Of a DNA stretch of 64,000 nucleotides, positions 22,282 to 34,939 are shown piece by piece. Under the pieces are notes generated by a model. That model was not told where the DNA came from, did not search any database, and saw only the letters and a list, made by a program, of their open reading frames with translations. Positions within the stretch are counted from its first letter, which is position 1, and each line of letters opens with the position of its first letter. Origin of the DNA: Dioszegia crocea (taxonomy: Eukaryota > Basidiomycota > Tremellomycetes > Tremellales > Bulleribasidiaceae); assembly GCA_001600615.1 (NCBI GenBank), contig BCKK01000002.1, positions 2,758,809 to 2,822,808 of the forward strand, given 5' to 3'. A program made the translations under genes and the position numbers.

Positions 22282-24502
22282 ATGCGCTTCTCAGCCAGCT
22301 CCATCAACGAGCGGGTCGCCAAGAGCTTTGCGGGTAGATGGTTCCGATTGGAGGGGTCGGGACATCCCCTCGAGCGACCTGGATCAAAATTTATGACTGA
22401 GATCAGGGCGGGTACCGTCACGGCTGCTGCCATGCTTTATGTGCGTTGAGTGGAGCTAAGAGGTGGGATATCAAGCTGACGAGTCAGATCATCAGTGTCA
22501 ATGCTTCAATCCTCTCCGACACCGGTGGTCCATGTGTCTGCGCCAGTACTGCCGCCGACCCTATCTGCGCCACCAACCTCGCCTACAATCTGTGCAAGAA
22601 CGAGCTGAGGAGGGATTATGTGGTGGCCACATCAGCCATCTCACTTATCGCCACCTTCTTGATGGGTCTTTTGGGAAATATGCCACTAGGTCTTGCTCCG
22701 GGGTTGGGTGGTGAGTGAAGAAGACTTGGGCTTGGGCTCGGAATGTATGCTGATCCGCCAGTCAACGCGTACTTCGCCTATAGTCAGGTCGGGTTCAATG
22801 TAAGTAGCCTCAGGCCCACAGGATCTAAAGAAATTATCAAGTGCTGACATTCAGGGAACTGGACCCATTACCTACGGCCAAGCCCTTGCTGCCGTCTTCC
22901 TCGAAGGCATCATCTTCTTCCTCCTCACCATTTTCGGTCTTCGTCAATGGCTTGCCCGCCTTATGCCCCGCTCAATCACTTCCGCCATCGGTGTCGGTAT
23001 CGGACTTTTCCTAACTATCATCGGTCTTTCCTCCAGTGGGCTGAACGTCATCTCGGGCGGTGTCGCTACGCCTCTACAGCTTGCAGGCTGTCCCGCACAG
23101 TACAAAGATGCCGTGACTGGGTTCTGTGATAGCCATGTACTGCAGGATCCCAAAGTCTGGGTCGGGGTCTTTGTCGGTGGAGTGTTCACTGCCTTCTTGA
23201 TGTTGTACCGAGTGAAGGGTGAGTCAAATCTCGTATACCGGAATCCTGGACTGACTCTACAGGCGCCCTGCTGTGGCCCATCTTCCTCGTCGCCATCATC
23301 TCATGGCCTCGTACCACCTCCGTCACCGCTTTCCCCTACACCACTATCGGAGATGCCAACTTTGACTTTTTCAAAAATGTCGTCTCAGCTCGAGGATTCT
23401 CACTCCTCGGCCCAAAGAATATCGACTGGAGCGCATATGGCAATGGCAAAGTCTGGATCGCTTTGGTAAGTCGCAAATCGTCTGTTGGGATCCAAAAACT
23501 GACTACCAGATCTCATTCCTCTACGTTGATCTTCTTGACGCCACCGGAACCCTAGTCGCTATGTCGAAACAGGCCGGTCTCTTCGACTCACGCGATGGAG
23601 ACTTTGAGGGCAGTTCAGTTGCCTTCCTCGTCGACTCAGCCTGCATCTCCATCTCTGGTCTCTTCTTCGGTACCTCCCCTTGCACGCCATTCGTCGAGTC
23701 GGCCAGTGGTATCTCCGAAGGCGGTCGAACGGGTATTACCGCCATCGCCACCAGTTTCTGGTTCTTCGTCTCCATCTTCTTTGCGCCAATCCTCAGTAAC
23801 ATCCCAGCATGGGCGACTGGATCGGTATTGATTATTGTCGGAGCATTAATGATGGAGAATGTCGTCAACATTAACTGGGACTACCCGGGAGATGCCATTC
23901 CTGCCTTCCTCGCCATCGCTCTGATTCCCTTCACATGTGAGTATTGTGAAGCCTTCACTAGGAAATCAACTGACACGGCAGACAATATTGCATACGGTAT
24001 CATTGCAGGCTTGATTGTCTTCATTCTCATCCACAACATCCCCTCTCTCCTCGGCAAGATCTCCCCCCGCCTCCTTCCTCCAGGGTGGCACGATCTCAAA
24101 GAGCCCTACGACGTGACTGCCATGGTCCGCCAACAGGACACCCACGGTCACTCGTCCCGACTCATCGCTCTCCTTCCCCCCTGGATGCGAAAACTCATCA
24201 CTGGAAACAAACGGTTCTGGGCATACACCCCCGAAGAGATCGAGAGGCACCTTGAGGGCAGGCAAATGACTGCGGCGTCAGGCGGTGAAGCGGCACAGTT
24301 GAGGCAGAAGGAGAGGGACAGGATGAGGGAGATGCTGGGTATTGGGATGGAGACGAGGGGCGTGCCAGAGGTCAACCCCCACCCTGTCACTTCGCATCAG
24401 ATGCCATATGATGTCGAGACTGGTCAGGGAAGTAGTAGGGAGGGTAGCGGGATTGAGGGTGGAGAGTACGAGATGGAGGGCAAGAAGGGGCCCAGACTAT
24501 AG
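22282..24502 (+). CDS. azgA: AzgA-type purine permease (NCS2)
   Basis: A plasma-membrane proton symporter for hypoxanthine, adenine and guanine, by family. The start MRFSASSINERVAKSFAGRW at 22282 and the following GSKFMTEIRAGTVTAAAML match the amphipathic N-terminus of AzgA proteins. Several exons add NASILSDTGGPCVC, LMGLLGNMPLGLAPGLGVNA, SAIGVGIGLFLTIIGL, YVDLLDATGTLVAMSKQAGL and GTSPCTPFVESASGISEGGR. The last two contain conserved substrate-site residues of the AzgA/NCS2 fold. The tail after the last helix is long, hydrophilic and charged (ends EGKKGPRL), typical of fungal members. About 600 residues. The upstream region carries two GATAAG motifs. It converges with a gene of unknown function. 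Confidence 0.95.
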
Positions 24503-24767
24503 GGCAGGTCGGGAGTTTTAAGACGTGGTCAATAATGTTATTTCAGCTGTCGGAAACATATCTGATATGCGCTCGATATCCCTTGTTAGCGTCGCGGAGT
24601 TTACCGACACGCGTATTCTACTGTGGCCAAAGCATCTGCATCTAGGACTAGGTCTTCTTCTGTACTAGTCCAGGCCGTGGAGATTCTCTCGGTCCTAAGA
24701 TAAACCATACTCGATCCTTTCTCGACTCCACCCGCGTCCCTTCTCCCCAATAAATTCCCAGTGAAGT

Positions 24768-27700
24768 TCAGATCTCCGAAGCATCTGCCCAGAGTTGACA
24801 ATGACCCCCACTGCCATGACTGAGGCAGCCGCACATCGCGCAACAACCCTGATCGGCCCATTCGACTCTAAGGCTTTCTTCACCGTGATGGTTCTTAACA
24901 AGTATAGTCTCGGGTGCGAAATCAGCCGAGAGCTGGGCTTCAAATGTCCACTCAAACGCCGATGGCGGTGTGCCCGGTTCGAGGTTTCTGATGAGTTTGA
25001 TGGGGTTGGGAACGGACGGATCGAGTGGCGTGTCCGAGGGGTAGGTGAGACTGTATGATTCGAACGATACAACTTAAGAGGTAAGCCTGGGTCTATAGAA
25101 GGTAGCAGAAACTCACTGTCAACAAGCCAACGAGACATCATTTCGGATGTCCGCACGAAGGAGATAGGCGGGACGGCAAAAGCAAACCATGGCCTGTCGG
25201 CAGATAAGGGGACATTGCTGATGGCCCAAATGACGCCATGCGAAATGATAACGCCCCGACCTTTTCTTCCTAGCTCTTGCAGCATGGGCAACGCCGCCGA
25301 GCTCGTGATTTCAAACACCCATTCACTCTGCCATTCTTCCGCCTCGCATCTCAAGCCCGTCACCCAGTCCCCGCCCAGCCCCACTTGAGCTAAAGCAGAC
25401 AACACCTCCAGCTCGACTCTGTGCGTCTCGGCAGCGAGAGCTCCGAGGGCACGGATAGTAAAGATCGCCTTGCAGTCTAGCGCGACCTGTTGCGCCTCGT
25501 CGTTGGCCACGCCATACCGGAACGCCCGTTGACGCATAGGTGCTAGACCGATCTGCAGAGCAGCCGTTCTGAGCGTGGACGCAGTATCCGTCTTCATCGC
25601 AGCATCGTGCGTGGAGCGACGAGATGGTGCCGGACGAACTGGGTCGTCCTCCCTCGGAGGCTCAAAAGTGGAGCGACGGGAAGCGGTGGGTCGAGTATGA
25701 TTTGCAGAAAGGCCAGAGGCTTTTTCGCCCGACACCGACGGGAGGGTGTCGAGGCTGAGGTCTTTTTGCTTAGTCTGGGGAAGGGGCGTGATAGACGCTG
25801 GCTTGGAGGCAAGCGGGGGGTTTGGCGGAGTGGGTAATATGAATGGCGCCGTGCAGATTTGGTGGGGCGGTGGGGAATGGACGAACAGACTGCGCTTAGG
25901 AGCTCGCCGTATCGGTCTCTCGTCCTCTGTCTCATCATTGTCCGTCTTTGTCCCGCCCTCCATCTCCATCAAGGTCTCTGGGGTTGACTTATGAGAAAGT
26001 GTATTCTCAGGCTCTATCGAGCTCTCCGCCGCCGGCGGCAGAAGCTCCTCCACGCACTCGGCCTTCGCACAAGTCACCTCTGACTCAATTTGCAGCTTGT
26101 CATCCGTGCCTTTTGTCTTGATGGCGGATTCCATCTCCACTCCCACTTTGGTCCTTTTCTTCTCCTTCAGCTTCCTACTTGACGGCGCCGGTATCGACGC
26201 GACAAGCCGAATGTCCTCTTCCCGCCAGTACAAGTACTTTCTCGGACGAAGCAGTACTTGCTCTCTCGACGCTGCAGCCAAGTGCGGTTTGGTCCTCGAC
26301 GAAAAGACGACTGAGAGCTGGACGCAACGCGTGCGGTCGAGTTTACCATCACCGAGGGGGAGAGCGTATAAGCATTGGTGATCGGGATTGGTTGCTTGTA
26401 GAAAGGCGCAATGAAGACAAGGAGCTTGGGGGAAGATAAGGAGGTCCCGATTGCCCTTATTCGATAAGAGTAGAGTGGAGTCTTTGGCCGGTATGATTTG
26501 GGGGCCAAGAGTGCCGCTTATGAGACAGGGGCAGGCGTTGGGTTTGGAGGCGGAAGGTGTACATGACAAGCAGGGGAATGCGGCACTGAGGGATCAGTCT
26601 TACTCAGGCTATAGGGTCTAATTGATGGATGTCCGACTTACAGATAGAGGTAGGGAGGGATAGGGATGCACAATGCAGCCGGAGCTTTCTCGGATGTGAC
26701 GGAAGATGAGGAGGACTGCAGGTCGTCAGCAAGGCCTCCCCAGGCGCTGTAGTGAAATACTCACAGCTTGATCTTGCTCGGACATTTCAGATACCTCTTC
26801 AAGCCGCCGTTTCTTGGACACTCCCATAATCTCCCCGTCATTTCCAGACATCCTCTCAGCCTTTCGCTTCTTCTTCAACCTCTTCTTGGCTTCCCTCTTG
26901 GACTCCAGAGTCGCACTTCCGACAATGACGCCATCCCCTTCGACTCTGTTCAAAGCATCAGACGATATATCCTCGAGCCTTCCAGCTCTCTCCAGCGTCC
27001 AAATTCTTTCCTCCAGGCCACTGCCTACATCCCAGTGAAGCTGAGCTGATTTCAGAACAGGCAACACAGTGTCTCGTAGGAAGCTCCATCCGCCTGAGTG
27101 TCCCGCTGGACCAAGCCGCTCTTGCTCTACGGACGTGCGCGGCTTATCGGTAAGATTTGTAATTCTGCTCCAAAAAGGAAAGAAGACAGCGTTACAAGGT
27201 ACCGAGGAAGGGGAGGCCCATGCGGGATTGAGGATCACATGGTCGATCTGCGATTTTCGTTGATGCGGTAGAGTGTACCTCGATTGATCCGAAGGATTCA
27301 CATATGGTCGGGGATCATAGTTATACTGCCATCGGTTCGTATTGATACGAGGGGAAAAGCGGGATTGAGCGAGTTGAGCGACTGTAGGTAGTCCAGGTTG
27401 GGCTGAGTGATCATATACCAAGATCCGGTCGGTACCACTCATTCTCCGCAGAGCACGGTATGTGAGATGGATGATTTTGTATCGGACCCATGTGAGACAT
27501 TGATGAGAGTGACATGGCGTGAACCTTAGCGAGACAAAAAAGGACAAGGTTGTGTTTGTTGTCTGTGCCAGGGCTGTGTGCAAGCGTTTCGGATCTGAAA
27601 CACACACAAAACACGTGGCTATGGGCGGTGGTTGCCGCCTTACGCCTTGACCAGTAGAGCTGGAGCCATGTTCTTCTGAAGCTCTGTCTGCTGTAAGTAC

Positions 27701-27928
27701 AGCATAGCAAGCACTTCTATACATGAACGCAAAGTACAGATCTCGAATCGTGGGTACCGCATTGACGGAAGGAAGATCAGAGGGTACCAACCACGATGGC
27801 CGTTCTTGAAACGCGGCGTGATTCACCTTCGGTCCCGGCGGTGCTTCACACGAGGGCGCGTTCCTTGACGACGGGGCGCCAAACACATCTCGGAGCAGGA
27901 AGCGGGGTAGATCTAATGACGGACGCAT
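24768..27928 (-). CDS. Unknown large basic protein with nuclear-localisation-like cluster
   Basis: I do not recognise this protein. A long first exon reads from MRPSLDLPRFLLRDVFG (27928) to EMSEQDQA. Two introns (GTGAGT near 26764, GTAAGT near 26643) then join SSSVTSEKAPAALCIPIP and AAFPCLSCTPSASKP. A last intron (donor near 25119) gives SFESYSLTYPSDTPLD, ending CGCLSHGSGGHCQLWADASEI with TGA at 24768-24770. Visible features are a lysine/arginine block KREAKKRLKKKRKAERM that could be a nuclear signal, an acidic Ser/Pro-rich central region, and Cys/His pairs near the C-terminus (CCAMCGCL, GGHC) that could bind zinc. The start is uncertain: MSGTDRILVYDHSAQPG downstream, or an upstream exon at 28152, are alternatives. 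A chromatin or nuclear role is only a guess. Confidence 0.55.
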
Positions 27929-28182
27929 CAACTCATCGCCTCTTGCTGTGTAGCTGATGAGCAAGAAAGTTGTACAGCTTCAACGGGCGATCTCACCATG
28001 TTAGCTTCACCCCACACATCGGAAACACACAACCCGTCCTTCCAATCCGAATACCCTGATCGTACCCGTCCTTTCGCCCAGAGAAGCTTCTCGGCGCCAA
28101 ACTCAATTCCCCCAACATGCTGTATATACATAAGCTCATCTCCTTCAGCCACCCACCCTTCACATCTTTCGCCGACTACATC

Positions 28183-31054
28183 ATGCCAAATCGATCCACC
28201 TCTCCTACCTTCTCGTTCTCGTCCGGACCGACACCATCATTCTCGTCATTTAAAGATGGCGAACAAGAATCTTACTTTGTCGATATCCCCGAAGTGGCAC
28301 CCGTCAAGACAAAGGGCGCCTATTGTTACTATACAAAGAAGAAGACCGAGGCGGAGACGGCGCATCAAGAAGAGGGAGTGCGGATGATCATGCTGATTTT
28401 GGCAAATTGGCTTAGTGAGTCTGTTTGAAGTGGAGGCGCACATCGAAAATTGAGACTGACATGGATAGGTCATCCTCCGATCCCTGCCCCAGTAAATCGT
28501 CGACTTTCAATCTCTTTTCCTCTCCCTGTCGAACAGCTCTACGTCAACTCGCTTCTCACCGCTCTTCCCCTCACGCACATCAACTCGCCGTCTCTCACAT
28601 CGCCCCCTCTCGGCCAAGGCCTGTCATCTACCAAAGCATGGCGTGATCTCGCGGAACAGGTGTACGCCGAACTGGCTGAATCTAGCCCTTCGCTCGTAAA
28701 CGGACCGATTCAGAAGATAGCGCAGGCGGCGCTGGTTGCAATTCATGGAGCTGTTGCTCCGCGCTTTGCCGATGGGACGTGGAAAGGGAGAGGCGGAAGA
28801 GTCATCGACGCGAGGTTGATGTACTCCGAGCTTGGCGCACCAAAGAGTGGGAGGCGATTCGAGGTGATCATCTCGGGCGGAGGTCCAGTTGGTACGTCAC
28901 TGTCCCCAACGGAGCTGATCTTCAGGCCTTACCACAGCAATGCTTCTTGCCCACTGTACTGCCACCTCCACTTCATCAGCAAAGCTTCCCACCCTCCGTA
29001 TCCGGCTCTACGATCAGCGATGGGTTCGTGCAGATCCTGCCAACCCCCGAACTCTGCGATGGCGGGATAAGACCGATATCGGCAATCCGAACACCCGCCG
29101 CCGTCAAGTTATTACACTGCAGGATTATGTGGTTGATCTCCTCGATGAGGGTTTCAAGTCTGCTGTCGGTATGGGCTGGTCGGATGTCGTCTGGCCGGCG
29201 CACAAGGTGGAAATCGGAATCGATACTCGGAAGGGTGCTGAGAGGGTCTACGTGAATAGTCGACAGGCTCCAATAAGGGATGTAGAGGACAGGCTGTTGA
29301 GGGAAATCAGGGATAACCCACTGTTATCGAGCATGATTGAGTTGGTTCCCGAACGGTGTGTAGCGATCCCTTCATCCCCGAAGCGTAGCTAATCTCATAG
29401 CCTGACCGACGAGTCATTCGCCAAACTTCGGAGCTCGGTCGATCTTTTCGTTGGCGCGGACGGGGCGAGTGGAAAGGCGTTTACGGTGAACCACAAGGTC
29501 GACGGGAAGAATGTGTTCGAGCGAGAAGTCTTGGAGGCACATCAGACTGATCGAGCTTTGGGTATCCCCATAAGAGTAAGCGCATTCCTGCCATCACTCC
29601 AGGACACATTGCTGATGGATAGGGCGCACCGACCGCTTCTCAAGCCCAAATCGTGTTCCTCACACTCAGTCAAACGATCTACCTGCTCAACTCAACCTCG
29701 AACGGGCTCGGCTTCCTAAATATCCGCCTATCTACCGATCTTTACGACGCTCTTGCTGCTGTCCCACCCAACAAGCGCACCTTTTCATCTTTGCTCGAGT
29801 CGACCAATCCCCTCCATACTCGCGTCGTCGCTCTCATCGACGCAGGATTCAGGATGTACGGCATGAACATAGGTGATGTGCTGGACGAGCGAATCGACGT
29901 ATTCCGACTCTCACTGGCGAGTGCGCCAAAGACTGTCAAATGGGTGACGAAGGACGCAGCCAAGGGCAGGGAAGGGGGCATGTTTCCAATGGTCCTGGTC
30001 GGTGATGCAGCTATGCAGCATAACTTGTACGTGTCTTTGCTGTCCTGCCAATTCTCTGCTGACCCCATAGCTGGCCTGGTCGAGGTGCGAATTCGGGTCT
30101 TTTGGGCGCGTGGGCACTTGCCGCAAATGTGCTTCGATCATTTGAAATTCCCAACTTCAGAGGTCTAGTAGATGCGCACATGGCTCCTTACGAAGGATTC
30201 ATGCGGTCTTTGAAGGTCCGGGAGCATGATGGACGAGGGTCAGTCAACGTGGCCTACTTGTGAGAATCAGCTGACAAATAGGCGCTTCATCCAGATGATC
30301 GATATCGAGCGAATCTACGCTCAAGCTTTCCCGGCCGCCTCCACCCCCATTCCTACTCTGCACGAATCTCGTGATCGCCTCATCATTCGGGCACTCCTCT
30401 GGCGAGACCGTCTCGGAACTCGACCGGAATTCACCCGTATCCACCCCACCGCAGTCACGGATCAAGAACTCATTGGCGCTATTGGACGTATGTGCGGTCT
30501 GGCTTGTAATGCCATCACACGCGATACACCTATGGCGATCATGGATGGGGCGATCCTGACGCTGCTGGAAGGCAGTCAACAGTGGCCCACAAGCGATATG
30601 AACCCCTTGGGATATGATCTGAGCCCCAAGGGATTTATTCAGCCAAGCTATGAGGAGGTTGCGTTGGAATTGTCGGAATGTGAGTATACTTTCTTGGGAG
30701 GATCGGGCCAAGACTGATCGTCCAGCCAACACTTCGGCTAAACTATGCGTCCCATCGCTTGCGGAGCGCAAGAACCGCCGGTCATCCTGGTCCGGAAGTC
30801 CCATGGCGCCAGTGGTATCGCCCCCAGAGCCGGAATATGCCATAGATACTCATCCCGCCTGGCTTGCCCTTGCGCTCCTCGGGGAGAAGCCGGACGTCAA
30901 GGGTTGGGGTGATGTCGCCAGAAGTGCAGAAAAGAGTTACAAGAAGGCGATGAAGGCTGGATTTGGAACGAAGTGTGAGTGAACATCTATAGGCCCGACA
31001 TAGGCTGTGCTGATAATTTCAGTCCAAAAGTTGTACGACAAATCCTGGGAATAG
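28183..31054 (+). CDS. Putative FAD-dependent monooxygenase-like protein with N-terminal extension
   Basis: At least seven exons encode roughly 850 residues. The first 230 or so residues are an extension without recognisable motifs, starting MPNRSTSPTFSFSSG. Then comes the flavin dinucleotide-binding motif EVIISGGGPVGLTTAMLLA. The second FAD motif, LVGDAAMQHNFWPGRGANSG, follows later, in the place of the GDAAH motif of aromatic hydroxylases. After it lie helical segments and a C-terminal GFGTKFQKLYDKSWE. Having both FAD motifs supports a class A flavoprotein monooxygenase fold. The His of GDAAH is replaced by Met, and the large extension is not typical of phenol or salicylate hydroxylases. 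The substrate is unknown. Its promoter is shared with the divergent unknown gene. Confidence 0.7.
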
Positions 31055-31470
31055 CCCTCAGTGGTGCTTGTAGAGATCAGGGGCTCATGTATGCGTAGCG
31101 ATTGTGAATGTCAATCTCAGGCCTGCTCGACGCGTAGCTTCCCCGCAGCAAGGCAAGACCGCCGACTGCGGGGCCCCAAAAGAGATCTGGGCCCAGTACG
31201 TAATTTGCGTTCCCCGCTCTTTCGGCCCTGGATTTTTACTCAATCAGATAAAGATTACCGGTCAACGATCCTGCCTCTGCTTGCCTGCCAAGGGCGGGAG
31301 CGGGGAGTGCTGATCGCCAGCTGAAGATCCCTGTGGCGTTCACAATGCAAGCACATACCGCTGAAGCCGAAGATCGATTCCGACCTGAGGTGAGGAACCG
31401 CAGTTGCTGTTATACATCAAAATCCAAACCTCTCAAAATCCAGCTCCTCTTCAACAACCCCGACTCTACA
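31055..31470. other. Intergenic region
   Basis: These 416 bases lie between the flavoprotein stop and the next plus-strand start. They contain a GGGGCCCC palindrome near 31168 and an AGATAAAG motif near 31249. No gene is supported. Confidence 0.4.
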
Positions 31471-32498
31471 ATGAACAAACGAGACAGACCAATTGCGGCT
31501 GTCTACCGCGGATCTGTAGCCTGTAGCGGCTGTGCCGAGAGCGTGTCTCGATTACTCGTAGCCTCGCCCGCGAACTTCCAGGTCAAATATCTCGGACCGG
31601 CAGAAGCGCAGGATGTCACTGCCAACTCTTTACAAGGGGTGTCGCTTTTTGCTTGGCCTGGAGGAGGTGGTGAGTTCGTCCAGAAATACGCAATTCATCA
31701 GGGCTGAGATATCACAGATGATGTCGATACCGACTACAAGAAGGTTTCAAACTACACCACTGCCATCCAGAATTACGTTCGGAACGGCGGATTGTATGCT
31801 GGATTCTGCTTTGGCGCATACCTGACCCGAGGATCAGGCAGGAGCAGCTCCTTCTTTGGACTATTACCAGAGGGTTCATACGTCACTTCCGAAAGCGACA
31901 CATCTGGCGCCCAGATCAAAGGATCACAGGACACTATCGCCCAGGTGGATTGGACGTTTCGAACGGGGACTAAGCAGGGTTCGACAGAAGCCAATAGGTG
32001 GATGTAGTAAGTTCTGCTCCGACTAATGGACGGAGAACGCTAACCCTTCTTCCAGTTTCCAGGACAGTGGGCGTCTGGTCCTCGACAGTGCAACGCAGGC
32101 CAACTCTACTATTCTCGGACGTTACTCGTGAGTTTCCTGATCCCACGTCTTCATCAAGCCGAAACTGACGACACAGCTACACCAAAACTCTATGCGCCGC
32201 CATCATCCCATACGGCAGTGGTCGCGTAGGGCTCGTCGGCACTCATCCAGAAGCCGAACAAGGGTGGTATTCAGACTACCGCATTACGAATCCGGACGGG
32301 GTCCAATTCGACATGGGCTATGACTTCATACAATCTCTTTACTCTGCCAAATCCGCTTTGAACACTACGAATCCGTCAGGGACTGTAAATGGGACGACAA
32401 CGACGAGGTCGAGCGCAGAGTGTGCGGTGGCGCCGGGACTGGGCCAGATGGGATCGGTTGTTTTGCTTGCTGTCTGGGGATTGTCGCTGTTCCGATAA
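31471..32498 (+). CDS. Biotin-protein-ligase N-domain-like protein with GPI-anchor-like tail
   Basis: Four exons encode about 280 residues. The core resembles the glutamine-amidotransferase-like N-terminal domain of biotin protein ligase (BPL_N): IAAVYRGSVACSGCAESVSR, then SLFAWPGGGDDVDTDYKKVS and GGLYAGFCFGAYLTRGS, where the Cys in GFCFGAY sits at the nucleophile-elbow position. The ligase catalytic domain is absent. The C-terminus is Ser/Thr-rich with several Asn-X-Ser/Thr sites and ends in the hydrophobic MGSVVLLAVWGLSLFR, like a GPI-anchor signal. No clear signal peptide follows the chosen start MNKRDRPIAA (31471), so an upstream secretory exon may be missing. Similar free-standing BPL_N proteins occur in many basidiomycetes with no known function. 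Confidence 0.7.
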
Positions 32499-32684
32499 TT
32501 GGGTATCGGATGGGAGTCGTTGTATATAGTAGGTGCGAGTAGGAACAGTGTTCTCTGGAAAGTTACACAGTTAGTCCTAATGCTGAGCTTCCGCTTGTCC
32601 ATGCAATCGACACTTGCATGGTTCATATTCTGACGATAAAGCTACATGGGTTTGAAACTATTTGATATCGATAACCCGGCGAGA

Positions 32685-34939
32685 CTAAGGCTGGTTAGGA
32701 GCCCTGCAAGAGAACGCCGTAACGGTCTTGGCGCTGTACGAAGCAATGGCCTCCTCGATTCCGGCGTAGATACCAAGACCCGCCAACGATAGCGCCGACA
32801 GAACCAAAAGTAGCTGGACGGGTCAGCGGCGCAGCGTAAAATGGCGGAGTTTTACTTACCAAGAAGGTCTTGATATACCAGTATGGCTTGAAAGCGCGCT
32901 TCCATCTCGAGGCCTGCTTCCAGGTGTCTACTCGGTTGGTACCGGGTACCATTCCAGGCTCCCAAGGTTTGTCGCCTTTGATCGCATCGCGCTGCATCCA
33001 GTGGCCGACGAGAAGGAGAGGAGGGAATGTGTAGGTGAATTGCAAGATGCAGGCGGCACCGATCAGTGTGGCGAGGGCGGTGATGTTGGGGACCTGGCAG
33101 ATCAGTAAGGCTTCAAGATTCGTCAGAGGACTGAAGACGTACAGCACTTCCAATGATCCAAGCGATGACCCAGTATCCGCAAACCGCTACTGCCCAGACA
33201 ATCCTGCCCTTCGGAGTCATCATCTCCGGAGCGCGGAAGTAAGGCTTGAGCAGGTTCTCGTACATGACCTTGACACCAATGTTACCGTATAGCACAGATG
33301 CGATGACAGTGGTGACGAGGCCGATGATATTTGTGACAAGGGACAGAGCTCGATTGGCAAAGTTCAGCGCGGGGATAATTCCGGTGTATTGTCCTTGGCT
33401 GCAGTGTAAGCTTTAGTCTCAGCCTTGGGACAGAGGGACTCACAATGAATACACGAAAAGACCGAAGAACATGTACATGAGGTAGCAGAAGACTGCTGGT
33501 CAGCGGCAATCCCTGCAAAGCGCAAAGTAAACTTACGCTGAGCACCAAACGCAGCCTTCCAGAAATCACGAGGGCGGCGCATTTCAGCCATGAATTCTGG
33601 GCGGTTAGCATGAACTAAGGGCGCTGTATCAAGACTCACCAGTGAAGATCATGGCACCACCGTAGGCAAAGACAGCAAGCTGCACGCCGGAAACTTGCTG
33701 ATACCATCCGATTGTGTAGCCAGGTACCCAGCCTGCCCGCATGATGGGTTCGGAAAGATCAACGTGGCCCGACTGGCTTGGGATGGGATCGAAGAGCCCA
33801 ACACCAACCATGGTGAGGATCATGAGGAGGATGTTGAGCCAAATGTTGACATTGGTGAACCACGAGAAGCCTCGTAGCGATCGGATCTGACCTGCGATGA
33901 GGCCGACCAACATGAAGAACTAGATATCAGCAGCGGCAGGTGTATATTGACTAGACTCACAATGGTCAGGGCGATGTAGCAGAATTGGTAGTTGATAATG
34001 GAGGCAAGCTTCCTTCCCTCGCCAATGAGCAAGATTGAAACGTTGAACACAATTTGCAAGCCTGTGTTGTCAGCGTGCGATGCTTCTTGAGCGCAAAATA
34101 CTCACTCTGAAGAATGTTGAATGCGTGCCTAATAGGGCGACCGAATGTGCGTTCTCCCAAGTCGGCGTAACACTTGACAGGGAATCGCTCAGAGTCCATA
34201 GCCATGTAAAGCCTCCAGATGACTTGTCCGGCAAAGAAGGCGAGCAGGTAGAAGAAGGTGTAGACGAGCACGCCTGGGCCGTAACCCAATTGCGAGAAGG
34301 CTTGAGGTGCGGAAGAGAAACCGAGGATATCGGTGGTGCTGGCATGTCAGCTCCAAATCACCCGCGGCAGTAACAAACTTACATCAAGTAGAAGACGGCC
34401 TGCCAACTCGCTGTCCTCAAGGCCCTGTACGCCAGATTCCTCTCGCCTTCCGAAGCATGGTCGGCCGGGCCTGTCCCAACCAGTGTACCCCCTTCGGAAG
34501 CTTTGCGGCCCTTCTCCTGGGCGGCGATCCGAGAGGGGGAGGGATCTCTCTCGGCGTCGAGTGAGGAGTGCTCGTCTGAAGCTGAGGCCGAGGCTGCAGG
34601 CATGGGCGCATCCAAATCGGGAGTATCCGCCGAGTGGATCTTGTCTCTTCGACCCGTGAGGGTTTTGATCATGACTGTCCATGGTCCATCTGGGACAGGT
34701 CGGTGGTCATTGGCTTCCCGCTCTCGCTCGATGGCTGCGTAATACATGTACACTTCCAGGGGCTGGGTGTTGATGGTAGCTGAACATTGTCAGCTGTGTA
34801 CTGGACCATGGCACGGCGTGGACTTACGGTCAATCATATCATTATCCCGCATCTGCACAACCTGCTGCTTCTCGGTGAGGTTGTTGTTGGGGTCCAGACC
34901 TTGCTGGCCCATGATGTTGGCGTTTGGCACCGTCTCCAT
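32685..34939 (-). CDS. Amino acid transporter (AAAP family)
   Basis: A membrane transporter of the amino acid/auxin permease family, similar to fungal Mtr-type neutral amino acid permeases. It starts METVPNANIMGQQGLDPN at 34939. About 150 hydrophilic residues rich in Ser, Asp and Glu precede the first helix (WQAVFYLM). Family landmarks follow: GYGPGVLVYTFFYLLAFFAG, SERFPVKCYADLGERTFG, NYQFCYIALTI, AVFAYGGAMIFTEFMAEMRR and PYWYIKTFLLLLVLSALSLA. The terminal exon, reached across an intron ending near 32814, closes with SCRAPNQP and TAG at 32685-32687. About ten introns. It converges with the BPL_N protein. The cargo is not determined by sequence. Confidence 0.9.
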
